64,000 nucleotides of DNA from Chloromonas sp. AAM2 (Eukaryota; Chlorophyta; Chlorophyceae; Chlamydomonadales; Chlamydomonadaceae): NCBI GenBank assembly GCA_004335635.1, contig QAXH01005480.1, positions 523 through 64,522 of the forward strand, read 5' to 3'. Each line of letters begins with the position of its first letter. Position 1 is the stretch's first letter. The notes below the pieces were generated by a model that made no database searches, was not told the DNA's origin, and was given only the letters and a program-made list of their open reading frames with translations. Positions 52,567-62,462 of this stretch are shown piece by piece. The translations under genes were made by a program, and so were the position numbers.

Positions 52567-52626
52567 GTGACGGGGTCGCCTCCAAACCGCACGTGCCATG
52601 CTGCACTGCGGAGAGGCACCCTTGAT
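52567..52626 (+). promoter_or_regulatory. Candidate SECIS element (type 2) in the SelT 3' UTR
   Basis: The core pairs 5' UGAC (52568-52571) with 3' UGAU (52623-52626), the canonical non-Watson-Crick quartet, preceded by G rather than A. The stem is G-U, GGGU/ACCC (52573-52576 with 52618-52621), a bulged C, and GCCUC/GAGGC (52578-52582 with 52613-52617). The apical loop starts with AAA (52584-52586), 13 bases after the UGA, as required. A mini-stem CCGCA/UGCGG (52587-52591 with 52607-52611) makes it type 2. It lies about 475 bases past the SelT stop and before the first TGTAA. Confidence 0.8.
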
Positions 52627-52917
52627 TACTCTGGCTGCTGTGAAGAGCCGGGGTTGCACAAGGGCATGCCGGGGCGGCAGCCGGTCTCCTGTGTGGGTTC
52701 AACAGAAGGCAATGACCCTGAAGCAGATGTCTAGCAACTCAGTGCCCTTGGTTGATGCATCGAGTTTCAGTAGAACTAACAACAGCAGGTTTAAGATGGC
52801 TTCCATTCAGCCATAGAGTGCATCTGGGCAACTCCTTGCAGATCTTTGTGTTCTGGCCGTGACCGCGCGAGAGTGTTTCCTTCATGCAGCGGTTAGGGTT
52901 TTGGCTCAAAACCACCT

Positions 52918-52922
52918 TGTAA
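52918..52922 (+). terminator. Candidate polyadenylation signal TGTAA for SelT
   Basis: This is the first TGTAA I found past the SelT stop. It places the SECIS candidate inside the 3' UTR. Confidence 0.5.
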
Positions 52923-53123
52923 GGCAATCGGAGATACTGTCTTACCAGTTCCGTACTGATTCCTTGAACGGACTACCGCTTAGGAACAAGGAGCGTCTTT
53001 TGAATTGAGTACGGCTCCGGCGTACTACACTTTGTCAGCCGCGGATGGATAATGCGATGAAGAGTAGCTGACTATTGACGACTTCCAGTGCCACTCCGCG
53101 GCACAAACTTGAAAACCAAACAG

Positions 53124-55051
53124 ATGACCGTACCAGATGCGGGTACGTCAACATCAGCGCCTAGGAGTTGGGCCGAGGACTTGACGAGCTACCGAGCTAC
53201 TCGAGGCAGTCGGTCATTTGCCACCACCTCCACGCCTGCCAAGAGGTTGGTAGCCAAGGCGATCTGGCCGGCCCGCGTAATCCTTGTGCACGAGCCATGC
53301 ATGTTTGCATGCGGAACAGCAGTGCTAGTAGCTGCAGTGCTAATGGCTCATGGATAATACATGCTCACTGTAGCACAAATGCATACATGCAATGGGCCAC
53401 TCATTGAAGATGCCACGCGAGCTTTCCACAGACCTCAACCTGAGCAGAGTCACGGACACGGTGGGAATAGTGCATCATGAGCTCATTATTCAATTACTCA
53501 ATGGGCCTCCTCTGGCCGAGTTATGGTTATGCTGGAGAATAACCCTTACATTCTGGTCTAGGATGGTCAAGCCAAGTGGCTGGGCCTTGGCTGTCATGGT
53601 TGTCATGCATCTGGACTGTCTGCCGTCAATTCCTTGTATCAAACTAAAATCCATGGCTGGATTGACTGTGGTGGCTTACACATCAACTGTCACTCTCACT
53701 CTGCGTTCCTGCAGTTTCGGCCGCACATGCCTTGTGCCGTTTGCTGACAGCCGGCACAGCCTTTACCCGTACAACGACTTTCCCCAACACGATGGTGGCA
53801 CAGCCACAGTACAAGACCCTAACATTCAAGCAGAACGCTACTTTAAGCACGGCTGGGGTGACACTAGCCTTTTGAAAGAAGAGGGCTACTCAGGGGTGCC
53901 ACATCCCAGGGGAAAGGCCAACACGCCTCAGGGGAAGAAACGTCCAACGTCTCCAAGGGCCAAGGACGGCAGGCATGGGCTGTTCGGAGTGCTGCAGCAG
54001 ACCGAGGCTGGGGGAATGGATAGCTGGATCGGCAATGCCTTGATAGAACCTAGCAAGGTGGGTTTGCCATTTGGTTCGACCAAAAAAGCCACAGGTTATG
54101 GTGTGAGTTATAGGTGATTGGGGACTGCTGCGTTGAAAGAGTGGAGTGAGTTCAGGGTGTGAAGGGTTGCATAGGGAGGTTGGATCCTAGCAAGGGAATT
54201 TGACAGTCTGGGTTGACAAAGAGGCCACGAGCCACAGTACCAGTCGCAGATGCAGGGGGGTTGTCGAGGGGCAGGGGTAAGGGGAGGCGGGCGGGGTTGA
54301 TATAACCAAGCAAGGTGAGCCAGTCAGTTGAACCTAGCCACCACCTGGGTTTGATGAGGGGCCACAAGAAACAGTCGAGGTGTGGATAAAGGCAGAAGGG
54401 GTGGAGGCGGCAGGGGGACGGCTGCTGTTTTGACAGCTCCCCCAACGCAAGGTGAGTTCAAATTGGCAGGTGGAAGGTTGCATGGACAGAGGCAGAGCAG
54501 TACAGGTTGCTGGAGAGTTCAAACAGGAACCAGATGCAGCTTCGTATGGTGCACATCGAATCATAATAAGCAGCAGACAGAGTGCAAACACACACCTTGG
54601 GTAACTACTACTACACAACACACGGCGCCTGCGACCCCATGTCGATGCTCGTTGGTGTCCGCGTCGGAAGATTGTGCGACAGCGTCACCAGTCAGAAACA
54701 ATCAATCGAGAGCGATCAAGAGATGGCGATCAGAATAGTGTCGACAGTGTCGGCAGTGTCAGTGACGACAGTGCATTACGCGAGGCACAGGGGAGCTGTC
54801 AAGAAGCTTCGAAAACCGAGCCACACCTCTCACAAACAACATGGCAACAGTCAGACAAACTCGACAGCAGAAGATCAGGGGTAGCAGTGACAATGCCAAT
54901 GTGAAGGAGGGCGCAGCCATTACCTACAATATATGGGCGGTCTGGGACCCCCTCTGACCAAAAGTTCAACTAGGGTCTGGGGAAAATATTTTGCTCCCCT
55001 CCTGATACATAAACATAAAAAGAGAAGCAAACACACCACAGAGAGAGAGAG

Positions 55052-55083
<32 letters not shown>

Positions 55084-56935
55084 ATGGCATGTGCCATGTT
55101 GTCTTCTTCACCTTCACCTCATGCCATTCGACAAAACCAGCTGCTTCAATGGGCTATGTGTGTAGCCTTAGTTTGGATTCTGCGCTGGCCCTACTACAGA
55201 ACGCACAGCACTACAGAACACACAGCACTACACAAGGTCAGGGTTAGGGTTGGAGTTAGGGTTAGGGTTAGAGGCTCAGCATGTGATACAGTTCTGCTAC
55301 CCTGGTCTCGTATGCACATGCAGGGCCGCATGGCGTTGCACCCTCCCATCGACCCCAAGGGTCGTCGCAACCTGTTCGACGTTCTTCACGCGCGCAACCC
55401 CGGCATGCCTTCCGATGATTCGTGGCTCGGCAACAAGCTCATCGACCCGGCCAAGGGGAAGGCCAGCGTGCCGGGACCCGAGCAGAGGAGGTGCAGGAAG
55501 GACCTGTCGGTGAGGAACTGCTAGTGACATATCTGTAAGGTGTCAGGCCGACGAAGGTACTACTGTTTGGTGCTTGCCGTGCTCACCTAAAGGCCTTGCT
55601 TCATCAAGGCTTCAGCTGCTCATCCTAATCCTGGGTCTACCCCACCTACGTTCTTCATTTCTTCAGCTAACTACAACAAACTAAAACAGAGATGATGCTA
55701 ACTACGCTAACTTCTCCAACGAATACGAAATATTTTTTTCTCCGACCCTTTCGTTTCAAGACACCACTCCCATTTGCCTTTCCTGCCATTCGAAAATTTC
55801 AGTCTAGTTTTTGCTCTTCTGACCTGTGTTTGCTAGTTTACATCCTTTGCTACAGCATAACAATAGCTTTGTGAAAAACCCTTACTGGCATGGTCATGGA
55901 TCTTGCTTTGCGTTTTCCTTGCTTCCAGGACACGTTCACTCAGAGCATTCTACTCGAGCCCCACAGGGCTGACCTCCTGAAGAAGGGCGCAGACCCTCTG
56001 AGTGATGCATGGTGTGGTCACATGCTCATAGACCCTAACAAGGTCAGTGGGGCAACACGTGACATGCGTTTCTACCACGACACTCAGGTCACTCTCTAGG
56101 AGCTTGCAAACCACGAAGTAGTTGATTCAACCAACTAACAGACAATAACTCTATCAATGAATTGTACCTTGAACGCTGATGCTGATCGACAGTTGGCTAA
56201 AACATTAGGCATCATGGCTGAGTCACTGGCTGCCCCACCAGGCAGGCGGATGCGGGAAAAGCAACTAAACAAGCAACCAACTTGCACGTGGTCTGTTTCA
56301 GGGCAAGGCTCCTGCCTTCTGTGCTGCGAGTGAGGAGGTGTTGATAGGCGCTGCCTTCAAGCCGCCTGTGCCACATGACTGGACGGATTTCAAGAAACGG
56401 CACACGAGGATGGTGGAGCCTGCAGTGCAGGACTCGGCAAGACAGGTCATGGACGGTACAGCGCCCGGTAGGTGTGGATGATTACGCATGGGTGTGTGAG
56501 GTGGCACGTGTGTGGGTGCGTGTGGGTGTGGGTTCTGGGTGTGTGAATGTGTGTGGATTTGAGGCAAGGGGCAGAGCTTAGCAGATCCATGGGTACCTCG
56601 AGGAATGCACAGGAATGCAGTGGGTGGGTGGAAGGGGGGGGGAGGATGACACAGCAGATGGGTAACCCTCTAACCCTCATCACCCTTTGCACTGCCGTGC
56701 AGCTGACCTGGGCGATCCACAGCGCGGCAAGCGCGGCGTGCCTGAGTCCCTGGGCAGGCGCCTGGACCACCGGAAGGACATGTACGCACACATGACCTAC
56801 AGGCCGCTGTCGGGACACGAAGAGAAGGTATTGGGTGGTGCTTGGTTTGTTGGTTGAATTGTTAGTTGTACCCATTGACTAACCATGGCCTTGACTATCT
56901 ATCACCCATCAGCCAAAGATAGCATGTGCAGCCAT

Positions 56936-57000
<65 letters not shown>

Positions 57001-57041
57001 CNNNNNNNNNNNNNNNNNNNNNNNNNNNNNNNNNNNNNNNN

Positions 57042-57106
<65 letters not shown>

Positions 57107-57679
57107 CTCAAAGAGCATGTACAGCTCAACCCGGTGAGAAAATAGGAGTATACAATGTACACCCTTGACCGGTGAATTCAGTGCAGTCTGCATTGTCCAA
57201 CCACCTACCTCACGCAGAGCCCATCATTAATCAATCCGTCCAATACCACATCCACGTTCTGACGGCTTCCCTGGTGTAAATACATATGTATATATACATC
57301 CACGTGAATCTTAAATTCGCAAGTGTATTTTTGCACCCCGAGGAGTACTGAACTATGCTAGTGGGGCCACTGTCCTGGACCCTTGCCCAACCTAACCGTC
57401 CCCTGCGTTTCTCCGTTTCTTCAGGTGTACTCACGTGCCATGGATGACGGTCACATGGGCGGCAGGACCCACCTGGAGGCCCCCGGTTCAAACGCGTTCG
57501 GCAAGGGGCCCGACATGCTGGCATGGCACCCGGAGCAGGCAGTCGGGCAGTTCGTGCCCTACGCCAAGCTGGCACAGCAGGGCAGGGCGCCTCTCAAGCA
57601 AGGCATCGAGGGCGGTTCCATGCGAAGACCAATGACCATCCCTCGTACTATCTCGCTCAACTCGTCCACCCGGTTCTGA
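53124..57679 (+). CDS. Unknown protein with three W-x-G-x-x-LI-x-P-x-K motifs, 7 exons
   Basis: I do not recognise this protein. Exons with matching phases: 53124..53245, 53715..54057, 55324..55509, 55929..56042, 56302..56467, 56703..56827, 57425..57679; 436 residues. Exons 2, 3 and 4 each carry one copy of a motif: GMDSWIGNALIEPSK, SDDSWLGNKLIDPAK and LSDAWCGHMLIDPNK. The first two are preceded by GLFGVLQ or NLFDVLH. Two copies end exactly at an exon end. The remainder is soluble, Pro/Gly/Arg-rich and without membrane segments (KPPVPHDWTDFKKRH, MYAHMTYRPLSGHEEK, a last exon ending PRTISLNSSTRF). A structural microtubule-associated protein is possible but only a guess. Echoes of the exon 2 end lie in intron 2, and a copy of the exon 7 start lies 14 kb upstream. 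Confidence 0.8.
54179..54375 (+). repeat. Two echoes of the exon 2 donor edge of the 53-57 kb gene
   Basis: Copies at about 54179-54235 and 54294-54375 resemble TTGATAGAACCTAGCAAGG and the following intron bases (true junction 54057/54058), with GCCACAG-type sequence at matching distance. Confidence 0.7.
55230..55274 (+). repeat. Interstitial telomere-like GGGTTA array
   Basis: About six TTAGGG-type units, one imperfect (GGGTTGGAGTTAGGG), lying about 50 bases before the exon 3 acceptor. Confidence 0.8.
56939..57104. repeat. (CA)n microsatellite containing an assembly gap (57002-57041)
   Basis: Long CA runs on both sides of 40 N, in intron 6 of the 53-57 kb gene. True length is unknown. Confidence 0.98.
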
Positions 57680-57810
57680 AATCCCAACTAACCGACTTCT
57701 ATCTTTACCTGAACCGTTGTTCTGGATTAGCCTGCAATTTTGTTTGGTCCATGCTGGGCCAAGTTCACTCTGTTCCACTTCTCCTAGTTGGTGCCTTGTT
57801 GATATGCGTG

Positions 57811-57815
57811 TGTAA
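57811..57815 (+). terminator. Candidate polyadenylation signal TGTAA
   Basis: 132 bases past the stop of the 53-57 kb gene. Confidence 0.45.
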
Positions 57816-58589
57816 GGTACCATTTACAATGGTCTCCCTGGTTTAACCCACCACCACCCGTTCGCCATTAGGGTGGTTGATTCATGGTGTGCACTCCCTC
57901 CTTGTAAGGTACCCCTGAGTATTGCAACACAAGCTGAGGCCCGCACGCTTTTGTTAGCACACACCTAAAGCCTGAAATGGCTCTTGATCCCCAGTCCGAG
58001 CCTCTGAGCCATGCATGACAGTGTAGGCCCTCCCAGCACCAAGAAGAGTTGGCTGGCAAGAAGAGTGAGTGAGTGCCTCTTTGAATATGTGTCGCCCAAC
58101 AAGTCGAACAGCAGATGGCTTAAACATACTGCTCTTCTGAGAGTGGGTCCGGCATTAGAGGGGATCATCAGCCACAAATTCATCAAACTTGCCCAGCATC
58201 AAAATGTGATGCAAGATGAGAGGCTCTGTAAGTCCTCACAACACAAATGTCACAGTAGTCGCGTGGTTTAGCAGCCGTTACTGTTCAACGAGCGGAGAGA
58301 GTTACTCCAATCAAGGCTCCATCTTGGCAAGATACTTGTCTGGCACCCTGCATGCGTGCAACCTGTAAACCCAACAATGGCTGCCCTAAAATTGAAAAAC
58401 TGGCAGGGCGCTCAGAAAGCCGGTGAAACTAGCATTCTGCCATGCTGGTCCAAACCCGAGGCTTGGAGTGGAATTCCGGTAGCCGTGTCGGTTGTCACAT
58501 GCTACCTTGGAGACCAACGGTGTGCACCCAACCTAGGCCAGTCAAGCAGCCCACCCACCCAGACCAGACACAGTACCAGACACAGTCAA

Positions 58590-58690
58590 TCGCCGCTTTT
58601 CTCAGCTCAGAATAGGTCAGGGCGGTACACATCCCGTCCCGTGTCCCTGGACGGCTTCCCTGATGTAACAAATCAATCAATCAACCGCTG
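58590..58690 (+). repeat. Dispersed repeat family C
   Basis: GGGCGGTACACATCCCGTCC, GGACGGCTTCCCTG, ATGTAA, then CAAATCAATCAATCAA. Opposite orientation to the 33.8 and 36.0 kb copies. Confidence 0.9.
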
Positions 58691-59131
58691 CCGAACTTGA
58701 ACCGATGGGTCAAAAGGAATCCAGAAGTTTCCAAAAACGTCTACTTACTTCCAAGTACCCGCCATCATGCAAACCCATCGACGCCACATCAGGTGCATGA
58801 AAGTGAGGCCCAGATGCGCTTACACTGCGCAGAGACGAGGCTATGGCGTTCCAATAGCATGGAAAAGCGTGTCAATGTACCGCTTGTCAATGTCCTTGAG
58901 ACACACATCACTATCGTTTGGCCGCCAACTGCTCATAGCGTGGCAACTGAACACCGCCGTTTGTGCATGCATCAGCTGGTCCTTCACTTGGGGGGGAGAT
59001 GCCATATTTCGTGCCTAGACTGCGGGGGCTGCGGTATGCCATACCAAGCTGCAAACCGCAGCATGCAAAAAGGCATGGAATGCTGCAGCTGCGACTGCAG
59101 CTGGCTGTCTCGTTCTGGTTGAAAATATATT

Positions 59132-59260
59132 GGCTCAAGTCATGACGCTGATGAGGTTTAGAAAGCCATATACTGATGACGATGGCTCAAGTCATGACGC
59201 TGATGAGGTTGTAGAAAGCCATATTCTAATGATGATGGCTCAAGTCATGACGCTGATGAG
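59132..59260 (-). repeat. Triplicated last-exon end including the stop codon
   Basis: GGCTCAAGTCATGACGCTGA starts at 59132, 59184 and 59237. The last is the true coding end (minus strand: LISVMT stop); the two others lie in the 3' UTR. Confidence 0.9.
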
Positions 59261-61839
59261 ATCCCGGAAGGCTTCCTGGGAGAGTTGGGCGTCCACAATG
59301 TTGCCGACGTCATCCCGCACCTGCACCCAGTTGTTCGGTTGTTCGCTCAATCAGTTAACGGTCATGATGACGATGATGATTGGGTAACCAAGGAAATACC
59401 GGAAACCCCATAGACACCTGCCCAGTGCCCGCTTCCATGCCCCCTACACAAACAACGGCTATTGTGAGTCATGCATGTCATACTGCATGAACACAGGAGC
59501 ATGCACACGGCTGGGCAGCAGCAGCGGCACAGTGTGCAAGGGCCCTGAACAACACATGTTGGAATCGTTTGAAGCCAGCGGCAATGATATGTATGTATAT
59601 TGATTACATCAGGGGGTCCACATGCACCGAGTGCGAACGCTAGCAAGCCATGCAAGAGGGGAGGCTGGATGCCGTCCTAACCAACCCTGAGCAACAGAAG
59701 GCAACTGCAATGTTTGTGTGCAAGTTCATGGTGCATACCGGCGTAGCTGCCACCCTCATATGACTAGTTGCTCCGGAGGACGCCGAAAGCCTTAACCTAA
59801 CCCTTAACCAACTCTTAGCCGTGGCCCTGATCATCATGGGGGAAAGCCTCAACCCTGGGCCCAAACCCTACCCATCTTCGCACCTGCACTCTCCATGGGA
59901 AGACCCAATGTCTCATCATTCACCCTTTCTTGCTCTCCGCTACCAGCTCCCGGCCATGGCCATCATTCTCATTGGCTCTTATCCACCTCCCCACTCGCAC
60001 CTGCACTCTCTGTGCTTGTTGCTCCCACGACCCGTCGCCAAACAGAGCGATCACAACGTAGTCATCCGTCAAATCAATCTGCATCAGACAAGTGGACAAT
60101 GTGATGGACCATTGAGTGAATCGGCAGTGAGGTAAGCTGTGGATCAGCGCAGAGGGAGCAAACGGGGCAGCGTGACCAGGTCCAACAAGATGTGTCTGCA
60201 TCCAACAAGGAGAAACCTTTTTTTTAAACATATTTTACATATAGACAAACTGTAAGAAGGCTATCAGGCAGGTGCTATGCGGGAGGCAGCCACCCAAAGC
60301 GCCCCCGGTGGGCCGCGCCAGCCGTCATTCTGTGCATTAGTTTCTGGCACCCGGTGCCTCGCGCCTCCGCCACCTCGCGCTCTCTTCTACGCCCCAACCG
60401 CCTCCCGTCCCCCGCCCTCTCCCGTGCCCCCACCTGTTCCAACCTCAAAATACGCACCTGTTGTAGCCCTAGTGTGATGAAGTTGACGTATCCCAGGTCA
60501 TCTCTCAGCAGCAGTGTGCCGGGCACTTGCGCGTCCAACCGCACCTCCCACCACTCGCCACCACGCGCCTGAATGTATGAAGAAAGTACACATGCTTCTT
60601 GATGAATCCAAATACAAGTAAAACAGAAGAATAAAATAAAATAAAAAATAAAAGTGGGCTTGCAAGCGATGCTTGTAATGCCTCCATGCTTGTACCGCCT
60701 GCCCGGCTACAGGTACTAAGAAGCAGTACACACACCTGCACCCACACGTGGCCGTCATACTCCCGTCGGAACTGCGCCTCGGCTCGCAACTCATCTGCAG
60801 CGTGATATGAGCGGGGATGGCCAGTCTGTTGCTCTTTGCTTGGTTTTTGGCAGTGTGACTCTCTTTCTGATGTTCTGAGTCGTGAAATTTGTGAATCGGC
60901 TCGCAACGGACAGGGTAAGCGCAGGGCTGGGTGAGGGCAGGGTGAGGGCAGGGTAAGGGCAGGGCGAGGGCAGGGCGAGGGCAGGGCGAGGGCAGGGTGA
61001 GGGCAGGGTGAGCGCAGGGCGAGGGCAGGGCGAGGGCAGCGCAGGGTGAGGGCAGGGTGAGCGCAGGGTGAGGGCAGGGTGCGGGCAGCCGTCTGGACTG
61101 GCTGCTGTTGGGAAACAGCTGGTGTGTGTGTGTGTGTGTGTGTACGTGGGTGTGGGTGAAGGGCAAGCGAGTCATTATGCTGGACCGAAGGCCAGGTAAA
61201 AAGCAACAAAGTAATCTGTAAGTTGGCGGCTGCTCGAGAACAGCAGGACCTAAAGCACACTGCTGTTTGTCATCTGCAGTCATTTAGTTAGCTGGGCTGG
61301 AGACCTACCTATTTCTTTTATATCTGTCGATGACAATGTGCCTGCCGGTAGGCTGGCCCCACTCTTGCCGCTGTTGTTACCGGCCAGGAAGCCCAATGCA
61401 CCGCCTGCAGCTGCTGCACCTGCCAATCCGATGTAGGATAGAAAGCTGCGCCGTGTCTGCAGCCACGTGGGTTACTGTCACATGCTTGGCGTGAATGCGA
61501 TGCGTGGGTCACTGTCACATGCTGCTAAAGTAAGACCAGCCAGGCAGCTGACAGCTGGCAGCTGGTTCACAAACTGTGAGCCTGCAGCTGGGGCCTCTTG
61601 CTGCAATAACATAACGACACTGGCACATTTGCACACATGCACACATGCACACATACCGGAGGCGGCGGTGGGGGAGGTGGTGGTGGTGGAAAAGGCCGAA
61701 ACTCCGACTCAGCTTCCGAGACCGTAGATCGGGCCTTCGTTCTCCTCAATCTGCCATGAAAGGTACGGCTTGCTGCTCGGCTGGCAACGGGTTGGGAGGT
61801 TCCGGCCGCAGCCGATGATGCTTGCCGAGACGTTAACAT
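59240..61839 (-). CDS. Unknown small protein, likely plastid-targeted, with twin-arginine motif
   Basis: I do not recognise the family. Exons with matching phases: complement(59240..59320, 60458..60568, 60736..60794, 61309..61456, 61657..61839); 193 residues. Exon 1 (MLTSRQASSAAAGTSQPVAS) is Ser/Ala/Arg-rich, like a plastid transit peptide, and ends in a run of prolines. Exon 2 reads TRRSFLSYIG then a small-residue hydrophobic stretch AGAAAAGGALGFLAG; this fits the S/T-RR-x-FL pattern of thylakoid Tat signals, though a membrane anchor is also possible. The rest is a compact domain: REYDGHVWVQARGGEWWEV, VPGTLLLRDDLGYVNFITLG and VGNIVDAQLSQEAFRDLISV. A lumenal or thylakoid-attached plastid role is inference. 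The gene is divergent from the partial gene at 62.5 kb. Confidence 0.75.
59590..59712 (-). repeat. Dispersed repeat family E, inside an intron
   Basis: Inverted copy of 29398-29520: minus strand CAGGGTTGGTTAGGACGGC, then CCCCCTG, ATGTAA, TCAATATAC. Confidence 0.9.
60905..61085. repeat. Tandem GGGCAGGGTGAGGGCAGGGC array in an intron
   Basis: G-rich units of about 10-12 bases; on the minus strand this makes a long artificial Pro/Leu/Ala/His frame. Confidence 0.95.
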
Positions 61840-62462
61840 GTTTGTATAGTGTACCGCTCGCACACACACACGGTTCCAGGTTGCTTGTAATTAATGGAAA
61901 CCCTGCCCGTTTCTAACTGCCGGCGGCAGATCGAGATTTGCTTTTTCCGTGTAACAGGGAATTGTGATTCGCCGCTGCATATTGGGTCGCCTGTTTTTTC
62001 TGTTGTTCGGGTGTCACTGATGCTTTAAAGGCAGGCGCGTTACAAACCACAGGCAGTGTTGTAGGGGCACAGGCAGACATGCAGAAACACATGCATCAGC
62101 ATCAACGTCAGCAGCCCTGCATCAGCACATGCAACGTCAACAGTATAACTGAGCTGCGACACTTTGGTACCGTGTTCCGGTAAGTGCATGCTTGGCACAA
62201 GCGACACTGGCCATCGGTTGTTGTGCACATGATGTGATTCTGATGAGAAATTGATGCATTTGTGCAGTATGTAGATGTGCTTGCGTGAGATAAGCACGAG
62301 TGATCGGCTCCGTTGGGAGAACATTGGATAGTCATGCATTGATGCTGATGCAATGCCATGACATGACATGATGCATGACATGACGCTGCACATGCGGCTC
62401 GCAGCGCTCGACCCTGCCATCCATGGCCAAAGCCAGCCCCATGTGGCACCTCTCCATGTGTC
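61840..62462. promoter_or_regulatory. Divergent promoter region, two unknown genes
   Basis: The stretch lies between two outward starts, if the plus-strand start at 62463 is right. No specific element was recognised. Confidence 0.35.

Larger units (their letters stand above)
57680..59239. other. Convergent intergenic region
   Basis: No exon was recognised. A TGTAA at 57811-57815 suits the plus-strand gene, and TTACA at 58820-58824 suits the minus-strand gene. A family C repeat lies at 58590-58690 and a triplicated exon end begins at 59132. Confidence 0.5.

Noticed and set aside
52702..52765. Second SECIS candidate (AATGACC ... TTGATG)
   Set aside because: The stem between the two core strands pairs poorly and no AA lies at the required distance; the element at 52567-52626 is far better.
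56885..57193. Thr/His and Cys/Val repeat frames
   Set aside because: They are translations of the (CA)n microsatellite and N gap.
60498..61283. Frames of 251-261 codons rich in Pro/Leu/His on the minus strand
   Set aside because: They read through the GGGCAGGGTGAGG array and across two phase-matched exons of the 59-62 kb gene; composition is repetitive and no family is recognisable.
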